DNA of 64,000 nucleotides. Source: Chloroflexota bacterium. Lineage in GTDB: Bacteria; Chloroflexota; Dormibacteria; Dormibacterales; Dormibacteraceae. The notes beneath the pieces were generated by a model. The model was given only the letters and a program-made list of their open reading frames with translations, did not search any database and was not told the DNA's origin. The position numbers and the translations under genes were made by a program. This document shows, piece by piece, positions 42,610 to 51,411 of this stretch (position 1 is the stretch's first letter; each line of letters begins with the position of its first letter). The stretch is taken from assembly GCA_005883575.1 (NCBI GenBank), contig VBFH01000033.1:1-64000 (forward strand), written 5' to 3'.

Positions 42610-44823
42610 TCATGTCGGTGAGGGTGAGGGCGACGGTGATGTGGAACCCGAGGGCGACCCGGACGGCGAACCCGACGGAGACGCCGAGGGCGATGGCGAC
42701 GGAGATGGGGATGGCTTAGGGGAAGGTGACGCAGCCGAGCCGGCCTGCCCGAGCAGGCCCGGCCCCACAGGCTCCGGAGGAGCCGGCGGAGTGGCGAGGG
42801 AGATGAGAACCAGGATCACCAGGGCGATCGCACCTACCGCCGCCGACATCGCGACCGTTCCCCCACCCGTCGCGGGCCAGGCACCGGTGCTCTGCGCCGA
42901 GCTCCGGTAGGCGCGCCTCATGGGCGTCAGGTGGATCCCTTCGGCAGACGCGCTTGCCCAGATCCCGTTCGCATAAACGCCCGCCTGGAACAGCAGAAGC
43001 ACGGTCAACGCCGCGCTTGCCACCGACGGCACCCGGACCAACATGGCAAGCGCGGCAACCGCACCTGACGCCGCCAGCAGGGTTTCCACCTGGGCGGACC
43101 GCAGCGTCTCGACCACCGATGCCTCACCTTCCTTGGACTTGGGCGTGCGCAGGAACGCGGTGTGGAAGCGCACGAGCCCGCGAAGGCACGCGAGCGCCAC
43201 AACCCAGCTGAGCGCGAACCACACCTGCAGCCCGGCAAACGCATCTCGCCAGGTGCAACGGGTCTTGAGCTTCATCGCCCACACGGCTCGCAGAAGGCCC
43301 GAGGCGAGAAAGGCGATGGGGAGACCAAGCGCCAAGCCCGTCAGCTGGCGGATCGGCAGCTGGTGGTGAAGCGCGGTTGAGATCGCAGTCAGCAGCAGCA
43401 GCAGCGTGAAGCAGAACATCAGCACGTCGCCGAACCACTGCACGTTGCCGAGCAGGTAGTGCACTCGCTGGGCGACAGTCAGCTTCCCGCCTCGGCCTGG
43501 CAGCAGCAGGCGCGACCAATGGAGTCTGAGGATCTGAACGCCTCCGAGCGCCCAGCGAAACCGCTGCTGCTTGAGCCCTTCGAAGCTCAATGGCATCAGG
43601 CCCTGACCGAAGGGCCGCGGCTCATAGACGCCAACCTGGCCACTGGCAAGCATGCGAAGGCTTGCCTCGGCATCTTCCGTCACCACGTCCGTGTTCCAGC
43701 CGCCGATATCCTGGAGCGCGCTGCGCCGGATCACGCCCATCGTGCCCGCGAAGATGATCGCGTTTCGGTGCGCGCGGGCAGGCATGGTGATCTCGAAGAA
43801 GTACTGATAGCTGTAATACAGGCCCCGTAGGTACTGGTCATCTATCCAGTCCCGATAGTTCTGAGGACTCTGGACGAACGCAACCTCCGGATCCGCGAAG
43901 TGGCCGACGACGGAGCGCAGCCAATCAGGCTTGACCACGTAGTCCGAGTCGACGACGCCGATGAGCTCGATGTCGGCGGGCAGCCGGCGGGTGGCTTCAT
44001 TGAGCGCCCCCGCCTTGAAACCGGGCCAGTTCTCCAAGTGCATGAATTGAAAGCGCGGTCCAAGTCGTTCACATTCCGCCTTCAGGGCTGTCCAGTTCTC
44101 ACGGTCGGGCGTGTTGTTATCGACGACCTGGACAATCAGGTTGGGGTAGTCGAGTTTCACAAGCGCCGACAGCGTCTCTCGCATGACCTCGAGCGGTTCG
44201 TTATAGGCCGGGACCTGGACGGCAACCTTCGGCAGGGAGTGTGGTTCCACGTGGTGGACCGGATCCGATACCCGGCTGAGTGTGTCGACGATCTCGAAGA
44301 GGTACGACATGGACAGTGAGAGAGCGGCTACCTCGAGGATCAGCAGCAGCGACGAGGCGACGAGGTAAACAGGGTCGCGCGCCACCACATAAGTGATGTC
44401 CGCCGCGTAGACGAGATAGCTCAGCGAGCCGAGGGTCGCGGCGGCAAACAGCTGCGCACCGAGCCAGCTCCAGCGCCGCATCGCGAGCCGAAACGCAATC
44501 GTGGCGACGAGCGCTGTCAGGGCCAGGTAGTAGTCCAGGGTCCGGTTGCCGCCGACCAGCACGGCAACCGCTGTCGTCAAGCTCAGGACCACGACCCCGA
44601 AGGGAAGCCCGGCCCGGAGTCGGGCGCGGATCATGCCCGGAACGAACGCCGAGATGGTGGTGATCGCGCTGAGGGCGCCAAACCAAAGCGCGGCGTGGAG
44701 CAGCACGAAGAGAAAACGCCGCCAGGGCGCGGTTGCCCCGTTGTCGCGAGTGCGGGCCGAAACGCCGAATTTTTTTAAGGCCGGCTTCCGACGCCCGCGT
44801 TTGGCAGACCGTGGGCCCCACAT
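42610..44823 (-). CDS. Family 2 membrane glycosyltransferase (cellulose-synthase-like)
   Basis: 737 aa. After N-terminal membrane helices there is a processive GT2 domain: VQVPAYNEPLEVMRETLSAL, GVVDSDYVVKPDWLRSVVGH (DxD), VVTEDAEASLRMLASG (TED) and FEGLKQQRFRWALGGVQI (QxxRW). Further membrane helices follow. The last 40 residues are a Ser/Pro/Gly low-complexity tail, built from short repeats at about 42612-42720. It is likely to make or export a beta-glucan or related polymer; product unknown. It starts next to the divergent stress-protein gene. Confidence 0.85.
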   Translation of the reverse strand: MWGPRSAKRGRRKPALKKFGVSARTRDNGATAPWRRFLFVLLHAALWFGALSAITTISAFVPGMIRARLRAGLPFGVVVLSLTTAVAVLVGGNRTLDYYLALTALVATIAFRLAMRRWSWLGAQLFAAATLGSLSYLVYAADITYVVARDPVYLVASSLLLILEVAALSLSMSYLFEIVDTLSRVSDPVHHVEPHSLPKVAVQVPAYNEPLEVMRETLSALVKLDYPNLIVQVVDNNTPDRENWTALKAECERLGPRFQFMHLENWPGFKAGALNEATRRLPADIELIGVVDSDYVVKPDWLRSVVGHFADPEVAFVQSPQNYRDWIDDQYLRGLYYSYQYFFEITMPARAHRNAIIFAGTMGVIRRSALQDIGGWNTDVVTEDAEASLRMLASGQVGVYEPRPFGQGLMPLSFEGLKQQRFRWALGGVQILRLHWSRLLLPGRGGKLTVAQRVHYLLGNVQWFGDVLMFCFTLLLLLTAISTALHHQLPIRQLTGLALGLPIAFLASGLLRAVWAMKLKTRCTWRDAFAGLQVWFALSWVVALACLRGLVRFHTAFLRTPKSKEGEASVVETLRSAQVETLLAASGAVAALAMLVRVPSVASAALTVLLLFQAGVYANGIWASASAEGIHLTPMRRAYRSSAQSTGAWPATGGGTVAMSAAVGAIALVILVLISLATPPAPPEPVGPGLLGQAGSAASPSPKPSPSPSPSPSASPSGSPSGSPSGSTSPSPSPSPT

Positions 44824-44828
44824 ATAGA
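44823..44828 (+). promoter_or_regulatory. Putative leaderless -10 box of the USP region
   Basis: TATAGA is followed by exactly 7 nt and the GTG at 44836, which opens a 15-codon frame ahead of the universal stress protein gene. Confidence 0.4.
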
Positions 44829-44835
44829 GTTACGG

Positions 44836-44883
44836 GTGCGATCCAAGGTCGCCGTGGCGACACGGGTCGACGGCGCGGGGTAG
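44836..44883 (+). CDS. Candidate 15-codon leader peptide before the stress protein
   Basis: A GTG placed 7 nt after TATAGA opens a frame of 15 residues (MRSKVAVATRVDGAG) that ends in TAG at 44881-44883. The stop overlaps the AGGAGGG Shine-Dalgarno (44882-44888) of the downstream gene. Ribosomes finishing the leader would reach the real start by termination-reinitiation. It is too short to judge by homology. Confidence 0.3.
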   Translation: MRSKVAVATRVDGAG

Positions 44884-44897
44884 GAGGGACGGCAAGG

Positions 44898-45809
44898 GTG
44901 ATTCCCAGAAGTCGCGTCTTCGTCTCCCATGTCGGCACGCGTCCGCGGGTTCTCGCTCCGGTCCTGCTCGGCCAGATGGCACGACCGACGATCAGCGTTG
45001 GCGACGCGCTGGCGGCATCACCGGGTGCATCTGGCAATTTGCTCGCGCTGGTGGAGATTCGTGCCGGCCGTGACAACGAGGTCTTCGCTCAAGAACAGCG
45101 ACGGCGTGACATGCTCCACTGGGTGGCAGGTCTGGAGTACGCAGGCGACGTTCGCCGTCGCATGAGCGTCACTCTGCGCATGACCGCCAATGCGGCGAGC
45201 AGCATTCGCGATGCGGTTGCCGAAACTGAAGCTACGAGCCTGGTGCTCGAATGGCCCACCATCGCGAGCCCGCGCCGCCACGGACTGACCGACCTCACTC
45301 GCCAACTGTTGCCTGACCGTGGGACGGATATTGTGTTCGTCCGCTCCAACTCCCCGAACCATGCGATCACGCCGCGGTCGATCATGGCGTCCATCCGCGG
45401 AGGTCCTAGCGCTCGAGTCGTCGCGTCCACAGCAGCGGCGCTTGCAGATGCTTATGGCAGCGCGCTGACCCTGTTGCACATACAAACCGATTCGCAGCAC
45501 CCAGACCGATCAAGAAGGGAGTGGGAGTCTTTCGAGCAGATCGTCGAGGAGATGCACCGTCCTTCGACCATGGTCCGGCTGCATCATCACGACAGTCCGG
45601 CGGCAGGGATCCTGGAGGAGGCTGTGGGTCATGACCTCGTCATCATCGGATCGCGACTCAGTGCATCCAGCCCTAACGTCTTGGTGGGGCGCGAGCTCCT
45701 GCGCATGGTGCGACAGCTGGATTGCCCGGTCGTGATGGTCAGGCCGAAGCACCTCACCCCGGCGGACTCCGCACATGCGAGTGCGATGAATGGGAACGGT
45801 CGGCGGTGA
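44898..45809 (+). CDS. Universal stress protein (USP) family protein
   Basis: 303 aa from the GTG at 44898, 9 nt after a strong AGGAGGG. The C-terminal USP domain shows ARVVASTAAALADAYGSALT, LLHIQTDSQHP and HDLVIIGSRLSASSPNVLVG, then RQLDCPVVMVRPK. The glycine-rich ATP loop is partly altered (GSRLSASSPNVLVG), so nucleotide binding is uncertain. The N-terminal half looks like a second, degenerate USP-like domain. The stop overlaps the GT20 start (GTGA), linking stress response with trehalose-type synthesis. Confidence 0.75.
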   Translation: MIPRSRVFVSHVGTRPRVLAPVLLGQMARPTISVGDALAASPGASGNLLALVEIRAGRDNEVFAQEQRRRDMLHWVAGLEYAGDVRRRMSVTLRMTANAASSIRDAVAETEATSLVLEWPTIASPRRHGLTDLTRQLLPDRGTDIVFVRSNSPNHAITPRSIMASIRGGPSARVVASTAAALADAYGSALTLLHIQTDSQHPDRSRREWESFEQIVEEMHRPSTMVRLHHHDSPAAGILEEAVGHDLVIIGSRLSASSPNVLVGRELLRMVRQLDCPVVMVRPKHLTPADSAHASAMNGNGRR

Positions 45810-47398
45810 GCTCGCCGGAGCAAACGCCGGCGCTGCAGTCGATCGGCCGCGATGCGGCAAGGCTGCTGGGTCAGTTCTCGCCGATCATTCTGAGCAACCG
45901 CGCCCCTGTGGAACCCACATCCACCGGGCAGCTGGTGGCGGGGGCCGGTGGTCTGGTCAAGGCGCTGACCTCGCTCGCGAGCGCGACGAAAGCCTCCTGG
46001 GTGTCGGCTGCCCGAACCGATGCCGAGCGGGAGCTCGCGGGGTCCGACACACCGTTCAACTCCGATGCCGACAGCGACCGAGCGTTCCCGATCTTCTTCG
46101 CTCCCACCGAACCGGATGTATATCAACTCCATTACGCGGTCATCAGCAATCCACTGCTGTGGTTCGCACACCACTACTTGTGGAACATCGCGATCGAGCC
46201 GGTCGTCGACCGGAGCATCTATAGGGCCTGGTTCGAGGGCTATCGCGTCGTCAACGCCGCGATCGCGGAGCGTGCGCTATCCATCAGCCGCCGCCTGCCT
46301 CGACGACCGCTGTTCCTGACCCAGGACTATCAGCTGTACCTCGCCCCGGAGGTCATCAGAGCCGCTCTGCCGGACGCGGCGATGCAGCACTTCATCCATG
46401 TCCCTTGGCCCGAGCCGCGGTACATGAAGGTGCTTCCCGCGGCGATGCGGGAGGGCATATTCAAAGGCCTCCTGGCGAACGACATCATTGGTCTGCAGAC
46501 CAGCCTGGACGTGCACAACTTCTTGCGATGTTGCGTCGAGTTGATGGGACTCCGCGTCGCCGAGACTGAGGGCGCCATTTTCTATGGCGGTCGATTGGTG
46601 TGGGTTCGGGCGTACCCCGTCTCCATCGATGTGGACGCAATGAGGCACCTCAGTGAATCGCCGCCAGTGCGCGAGCTGGAAGCAGAGGTGGCGGCCTGGC
46701 GTTCGGAAAAACTGATCGTCCGGGTGGACAGGACCGACCCGTCAAAGAACCTGATCCGAGGTTTTCTAGCCTATGAGCGGCTGCTGGAAGACCACCCCGA
46801 ACACCACGGTCGGGTAACGCTCTGGGCTTTTCTGCAGCCCTCGCGACAGGACGTCGAGGCGTACCAGCAGTATCTGGATCTCGTTCGGTCCACGGTCGAG
46901 CGCATCAACAAGCGATTCCGAATGGGAGTCTGGGAACCTACCCGCCTCGATCTGGGAGAGGACATTCACCGCGCCCTTGCCGCCTATCGTTCCTATGACG
47001 TCTTGCTGGTAAATCCCATTCTTGATGGAATGAACCTGGTCGCGAAGGAGGGACCAGTCGTCAATCAACGTTCGGGTGTATTGGTGCTTTCGGAGTCAGC
47101 CGGCGCCCATGAGGAGCTCGGGGCCCAGGCGCTGAGCATCAATCCGTTTGACGTCGAGATAACCGCGCGAGCCATCCATCGGGCGCTGCAGATGAGCGTT
47201 GCCGAACGGGACGGGCGATCGAAGGCGATCAGCCAGACCGTCGCCGCCAATGATGTCGCTCGCTGGATCCGGCACCAGCTCGAAGACATTCGTTCCATAA
47301 CGCCGCCACTTCGCGGGCATCCGACAGGGCCGAATGGGCTGCGCGACGGGAGCCAATCGGTGAAGCGAACCACCGATGTGGAGCCGATCGGGCGCTAG
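45806..47398 (+). CDS. otsA: GT20 glycosyltransferase, trehalose-6-phosphate synthase-like
   Basis: 530 aa, GTG start overlapping the stress-protein stop. GT-B fold of family 20: FSPIILSNRAPVEPTSTGQL (N-terminal), HHYLWNIAIEPVVDRSIYRA, QHFIHVPWPEPRYMKVLPAA, RVDRTDPSKNLIRGFLAYE with the Arg/Lys donor-binding pair, and LLVNPILDGMNLVAKEGPVV. It would make trehalose-6-phosphate from UDP/ADP-glucose and glucose-6-phosphate; glucosylglycerol-phosphate synthase is an alternative because HVPWPEP differs from the common HIPFP. No phosphatase (OtsB) gene is nearby. Confidence 0.78.
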   Translation: MSSPEQTPALQSIGRDAARLLGQFSPIILSNRAPVEPTSTGQLVAGAGGLVKALTSLASATKASWVSAARTDAERELAGSDTPFNSDADSDRAFPIFFAPTEPDVYQLHYAVISNPLLWFAHHYLWNIAIEPVVDRSIYRAWFEGYRVVNAAIAERALSISRRLPRRPLFLTQDYQLYLAPEVIRAALPDAAMQHFIHVPWPEPRYMKVLPAAMREGIFKGLLANDIIGLQTSLDVHNFLRCCVELMGLRVAETEGAIFYGGRLVWVRAYPVSIDVDAMRHLSESPPVRELEAEVAAWRSEKLIVRVDRTDPSKNLIRGFLAYERLLEDHPEHHGRVTLWAFLQPSRQDVEAYQQYLDLVRSTVERINKRFRMGVWEPTRLDLGEDIHRALAAYRSYDVLLVNPILDGMNLVAKEGPVVNQRSGVLVLSESAGAHEELGAQALSINPFDVEITARAIHRALQMSVAERDGRSKAISQTVAANDVARWIRHQLEDIRSITPPLRGHPTGPNGLRDGSQSVKRTTDVEPIGR

Positions 47399-48681
47399 CT
47401 CGTCGCGACATCGTCCTGTACGGCCAGCATGTTGAGACGCGCGGCCTGGGCGGTGAGGTGGCGCCGTTCTGGAAGGCTTGTCGTTCGATCAGCCGCCGCT
47501 CGATAGTGCGCGAGTGCGGCCGTCGTATCGCCCGCCATCTCCAGCAGGTGTGCGCGGACCGAGTCGAGGCGGAAGTGCCCGGCCAGCCGTTCGTCGACCG
47601 TGTCGAGCATGGCCAGGCCCGCGGCCGGGCCGTCGACCATGGCAGCCGCGACGGCGCGGTTGAGCGTGACGATCGGATTGCCGGTCATGTGTTCGAGCAA
47701 CCCATATAGAGCGAGGATCTGGTTCCAATCGGTGTCGTCAGCTCGCGGAGCCCGGTCGTGAACGGCCGCGATCGCGGCCTGGAGCTGATACTCACCAACG
47801 ACCCCTCGGCCGATTGCGCGGTTGATCAGGGCAACCCCTTCGGCGATGAGCGCCCGATCCCACTTGGTTCGATCTTGTCCCACGAGCGTAACCAGCTCGC
47901 CTGAGGCGTCGGTTCGTGCCGGGCGTCTGGCATCGATCAAGAGCATGAGGGCAAGCAGGCCGGCAACCTCGGCGTCGTCAGGAAGCATCCGCTGGATCAT
48001 CCTGGACAATCGAATGGCCTCGTCCGATAAATCCGTGCGGTGCAGCTCGCGGCCGGTGCTGCTGGCGTAGCCCTCGTTGAAGATCAGGTACAGGACATGC
48101 AGCACTGAGCGCAATCTGGCCGGCAGCTGTTTCCGTGTCGGCATCCGGAACGGCACACCTGACGCTTTGATGCGCTGCTTCGCCCTCGAGATGCGTTGGG
48201 CCATCGTCGCCTCACCGACCAGAAATGCGTTCGCGATCTGGGCTGTGGTGAGTCCACCGACGGCCCGCAGGGTCAGGGCAATGGCCGAGGCTGGGGTCAG
48301 CGCCGGATGGCAGCACATGAACAACAAGATCAACGTGTCGTCGTGCTCGGGGACCTCTCCCATCGGTGCCTCCTGCAGGAGTGCCAGGCTCTCCCGGTAT
48401 CTCCGGGATTGTTCGCTCCGCCTCTGGTCGATCAGCCGCCGTACAGCGGTCTGAACGAGCCACCCGCGCGGCTTCGCCGGAACACCATCGCGCGGCCAGT
48501 GCAAGGCGGCCGCGAGCAATGCCTCCTGGACTGCGTCCTCAGCAGCGTCGAAGTCACCAGACCTGCGAACGAGCGCGCCCAGGACCTGCGGCGCAAGGTC
48601 GCGCAGCAGGTCCTCGACACTCGAGGCACGTTCAGCGCTCGTCGCCCACCTGTTGCAGGAATGCCTCCATCTCGGCGACAT
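47395..48681 (-). CDS. ECF-type sigma factor of the ECF42 group
   Basis: 428 aa. Sigma region 2 (SGDFDAAEDAVQEALLAAAL, RGWLVQTAVRRLIDQRRSEQ) and region 4 (RAVGGLTTAQIANAFLVGEA, TMAQRISRAKQRIK) are followed by a long C-terminal TPR-like extension. This layout and the adjacent DGPF/YCII protein are the hallmark of ECF42 (no anti-sigma factor; the extension is regulatory). The start at 48681 overlaps the partner gene by 50 bp; no other ATG, GTG or TTG was found nearer to the conserved start. It converges with the GT20 gene, sharing the CTAG that holds both stops. Confidence 0.85.
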   Translation of the reverse strand: MSPRWRHSCNRWATSAERASSVEDLLRDLAPQVLGALVRRSGDFDAAEDAVQEALLAAALHWPRDGVPAKPRGWLVQTAVRRLIDQRRSEQSRRYRESLALLQEAPMGEVPEHDDTLILLFMCCHPALTPASAIALTLRAVGGLTTAQIANAFLVGEATMAQRISRAKQRIKASGVPFRMPTRKQLPARLRSVLHVLYLIFNEGYASSTGRELHRTDLSDEAIRLSRMIQRMLPDDAEVAGLLALMLLIDARRPARTDASGELVTLVGQDRTKWDRALIAEGVALINRAIGRGVVGEYQLQAAIAAVHDRAPRADDTDWNQILALYGLLEHMTGNPIVTLNRAVAAAMVDGPAAGLAMLDTVDERLAGHFRLDSVRAHLLEMAGDTTAALAHYRAAADRTTSLPERRHLTAQAARLNMLAVQDDVATS

Positions 48682-49072
48682 CGGACGGCGCTTTGTCCAT
48701 TACCTGCCGCACCTGGATCGGCTGCTGCGTCGCGGCACCGCCAGGTCCCGGCACGGCGGAGATCTTCGCCGCGATCTCGATGGCGCGCGCCTCCGAGTCC
48801 ACTTCGACGATTTGATAGCCGGCCAGCCACTCCTTGAACTCCTGGAAAGGACCATCGGTGACCACCGGCGCGTTCAGGCCGTCAGACGTCACGATCTTGG
48901 CGAGGTTGGGTCCCGCCAGCACCTGGGAATCGACCAGCTCACCGCTGCTGACCAACTCCTTGTGCAGGGCCTTGTAGTAGTCCAGATGGGCCGTGATCTC
49001 CTCGGGCTTCCACTCCTCCATCGGCGTGTCGACAACGCCTCCCTCGAAATTGACGATCAACGCGTATCTCAT
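48632..49072 (-). CDS. DGPF-motif YCII-family protein (ECF42 partner)
   Basis: 146 aa from the ATG at 49072 with GGGGAG upstream. MRYALIVNFEGGVVDTPMEE, then VVTDGPFQEFKEWLAGYQIV with the D-G-P-F motif, place it in the YCII/DGPF family that is nearly always linked to ECF42 sigma factors. Such proteins are commonly in the target regulon of the sigma factor and may be redox or dioxygen-related enzymes, but function is not settled. Upstream member of the two-gene unit. Confidence 0.85.
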   Translation of the reverse strand: MRYALIVNFEGGVVDTPMEEWKPEEITAHLDYYKALHKELVSSGELVDSQVLAGPNLAKIVTSDGLNAPVVTDGPFQEFKEWLAGYQIVEVDSEARAIEIAAKISAVPGPGGAATQQPIQVRQVMDKAPSDVAEMEAFLQQVGDER

Positions 49073-49198
49073 GATCTGACTCCCCGTCTTTTGGATGTGT
49101 GCCGATCCTGGCACCGTCATGAGAACGGAGCAGGCCGTCCGTTCTCGACATCGCCTCCGCCCCGGCGCCAAACTAGCGGATCACTCCTGACGGCCTGT

Positions 49199-50014
49199 TC
49201 AGGCATCAGTTAGAAATTGGCGCACGGTCGCGTTGAAGGCGTCGGGTTTCTCCATGTTGCTGACATGGCCCGCGCCATGGATCACCCGGAGCTCCGATCC
49301 GGAAATCGCCGCATGAAACTGCTCCGCGACTGTCAAAGGACTGCGTTGATCGCCGTCACCCCAAACGAGCAACGTGGGCGCCTTGATCGTCGGGAGTACA
49401 GCGGTGGTGTCGGTGTGGGCCAGTGACGTGGCCATGAGCCGGAAGCCAACTGGGTGGAAGTCGGCCACCACGGAAGCCATCTCGGCCGTGAGCTCGCGCG
49501 AAGCGTCGAGGAAGAAATCTGCGGGCACCCACTCGGCCACCACCTCGCGTGGGGGACGGAGAGCGTCCCTGTAGCATCTCGCGAGCCGCACCTCGACGAT
49601 CTCCGGCGGGAGAGAGCCTTTCCAGCCCGCGTAGGTGTCCGCCAGGACCAGATGATCGACACGTGTGGGGTAGAGCCGATAGAGCTCCTGCGCGAGCATC
49701 CCGCCCCACGAGAGGCCGAGAAAGTGTGCCCGATCGATGGCGATGGCATCGAGGAACTCCCCCAAAGCAATGGCCCAATCGGTGACCGTGAACGGGGCAG
49801 TCGGGTCAGCTGAGGACCCGGCGCCTGGAGCGTCCCAAGCCACCACCCTGAACCGATCCGACAGGTCCGTGAGCTGAGGCATCCAGCACCGCGAGTCGCA
49901 GAGAAATCCGTGCAGCAGCACGAGTGCAGGGCCGTTGCCCGCCATGCGATACGCGACCTGCATTTCAGCAGCGTCGACGTACGCGAGCCTCAGCCCCGGC
50001 GCAGACATGACCAT
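49199..50014 (-). CDS. Alpha/beta-fold hydrolase (first copy)
   Basis: 271 aa. ALVLLHGFLCDSRCWMPQL contains the oxyanion region, FLGLSWGGMLAQELYRLYP the nucleophile Ser (GLSWGG), a Asp follows around LLVWGDGDQRSPLT, and the catalytic His is in VIHGAGHVSNMEKPDAFN. This is the standard hydrolase pattern of esterases and lactonases. Substrate unknown. It is divergent from the padR gene with about 125 bp between starts. Confidence 0.82.
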   Translation of the reverse strand: MVMSAPGLRLAYVDAAEMQVAYRMAGNGPALVLLHGFLCDSRCWMPQLTDLSDRFRVVAWDAPGAGSSADPTAPFTVTDWAIALGEFLDAIAIDRAHFLGLSWGGMLAQELYRLYPTRVDHLVLADTYAGWKGSLPPEIVEVRLARCYRDALRPPREVVAEWVPADFFLDASRELTAEMASVVADFHPVGFRLMATSLAHTDTTAVLPTIKAPTLLVWGDGDQRSPLTVAEQFHAAISGSELRVIHGAGHVSNMEKPDAFNATVRQFLTDA

Positions 50015-50110
50015 GGCGTGGTTGTGATTTACAGCAGCGTAGACACTGCTGGTGAGCCTGGCGCCGGACCTTCCTCAGCCTGACCCCTTGACATCCGCCC
50101 CTGGCCGATA

Positions 50111-50136
50111 CATACTCGACATACATACTAAGTATG
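50111..50136. promoter_or_regulatory. Candidate PadR operator
   Basis: The 13-bp dyad CATACTAAGTATG (50124-50136) has 6-bp arms around a central A and lies 4 bp before the padR GTG at 50141. A further CATACT half-site sits at 50111-50116. The dyad overlaps the start region, so binding would block transcription or initiation of padR itself. Autoregulation by PadR proteins at such palindromes is known. Confidence 0.5.
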
Positions 50137-50140
50137 CTTA

Positions 50141-50683
50141 GTGGAGAGATTGTCGCTTAAGTACGGGGTGCTGGGCCTCCTGAAAGGAGAGCCGCTCCAT
50201 GGATATGAGGTCAAGAACCGCTTTGAGGCGATGCTGGGTGGGACCTGGGAAGTCAACATCGGCCAGATCTACACGACCCTTCAGCGCCTCGAGCGCGACG
50301 GGCTCGTCCGGCCCGTCGGTCCTCGTGGCGACCGCGGCAAGCTGGTCTACGAGCTTGCCCCCGAAGGGCAGAAAGCGCTCGACCAGTGGCTCGCCCAGCC
50401 TGACTCCGGGCCACAACAGTTGCACGAGGACATCTACGTGAAACTCCTTCTCGCGACCCGCATCGCGAACGGCGACCTGCACACCCTGCTCTCTCGCCAG
50501 AAGCGCGCCTACCTGCAGCGGCTGCGGGACCTCAACCGGCTGGAAGAACGGGCACGCCGTGACGGCCGCGTCGACCTGACGCGGCTCGTGCGCGGCGCAC
50601 TACTGCACACGGAGGCAGACCTCAAATGGATGGACGAACTCTCTTCAGAGCGTTTCGGGACGGAGGGGGCGGCAACGGAATGA
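50141..50683 (+). CDS. PadR-family transcriptional regulator
   Basis: 180 aa from a GTG. The winged-helix PadR pattern LSLKYGVLGLLKGEPLHGYE and VNIGQIYTTLQRLERDGLVR (recognition helix and wing) is followed by the C-terminal dimer region (QKRAYLQRLRDLNRLEERAR). It overlaps the ABC ATPase start (ATGA), forming an operon for a transporter. PadR proteins usually repress an adjacent efflux gene and are released by the drug or stress signal. Confidence 0.9.
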   Translation: MERLSLKYGVLGLLKGEPLHGYEVKNRFEAMLGGTWEVNIGQIYTTLQRLERDGLVRPVGPRGDRGKLVYELAPEGQKALDQWLAQPDSGPQQLHEDIYVKLLLATRIANGDLHTLLSRQKRAYLQRLRDLNRLEERARRDGRVDLTRLVRGALLHTEADLKWMDELSSERFGTEGAATE

Positions 50684-51411
50684 GCGAGCTCGTCCGGCTC
50701 ACCGGCGTCACCAAGGTCTATCAGGGCGGCATCACCGGGGCGCTCAACGGCATGTCGGTCACGGTTGAGCGCGGCGAGTTCACGGCGATCATGGGACCCT
50801 CGGGCAGCGGTAAGTCCACGATGCTGAATCTTGTCGCAGGGCTTGACCGGCCGACCTCCGGGACCATCGCAGTCGGCGGCACCGATCTCGCCAAGTTCAG
50901 TGAGGCGGGGCTGGCCAGGTTTCGGCGCGACCACATCGGCTTCGTCTTCCAGTTCTTCCACCTGCTCCCAAACTTGACCGCGCTCGAGAACGTCCTCATC
51001 CCGGCCCAGCTCAAAGGGAATCCCGCGCCCGAGCGAGCCCGGTCGCTCATCGATCAGCTCGGCATCACCGAGATCGCGGACAGGTATCCGGCGCGACTCA
51101 GCGGTGGCCAGCAGCAGCGCGTCGCGATCGCGCGGGCTCTCATCAACAGCCCAACGCTATTGCTCGCCGACGAGCCCACCGGCGCGCTCGACACGCACAG
51201 CGGCGAACAGGTGATGGAGCTCCTGGGCCAGCTTCACCGCGACGGCCAGACGATCCTTCTCGTCACCCACGACGCCAAGCTCGCGACGCGGCACGCCGCG
51301 CGCGTGATCAGCGTGATGGACGGAAAGATCGTCGACGACGCCAGGCTCGAGAGTCCGGAGCGAGCTCCTTCAGAGGTGATTCGCGTCCGCGGCGAGGAAA
51401 CGTCGCGATGA
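50680..51411 (+). CDS. ABC transporter ATP-binding protein (LolD/MacB-type)
   Basis: 243 aa. The Walker [11 protein letters not shown]-loop [20 protein letters not shown], signature [15 protein letters not shown] and Walker [15 protein letters not shown] are all present. This is the ATPase type that pairs with FtsX/MacB permeases. The start overlaps padR and its stop overlaps the permease ATG (ATGA at 51408), so all three are translationally coupled. Confidence 0.92.
   Translation: MSELVRLTGVTKVYQGGITGALNGMSVTVERGEFTAIMGPSGSGKSTMLNLVAGLDRPTSGTIAVGGTDLAKFSEAGLARFRRDHIGFVFQFFHLLPNLTALENVLIPAQLKGNPAPERARSLIDQLGITEIADRYPARLSGGQQQRVAIARALINSPTLLLADEPTGALDTHSGEQVMELLGQLHRDGQTILLVTHDAKLATRHAARVISVMDGKIVDDARLESPERAPSEVIRVRGEETSR

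Noticed and set aside
42404-42910. Plus-strand frame with repeated Gly-Asp-Gly (RTX-like) residues
   Set aside because: It is the reverse complement of the Ser/Pro tail of the GT2 enzyme. It has no start signal or RTX spacing.
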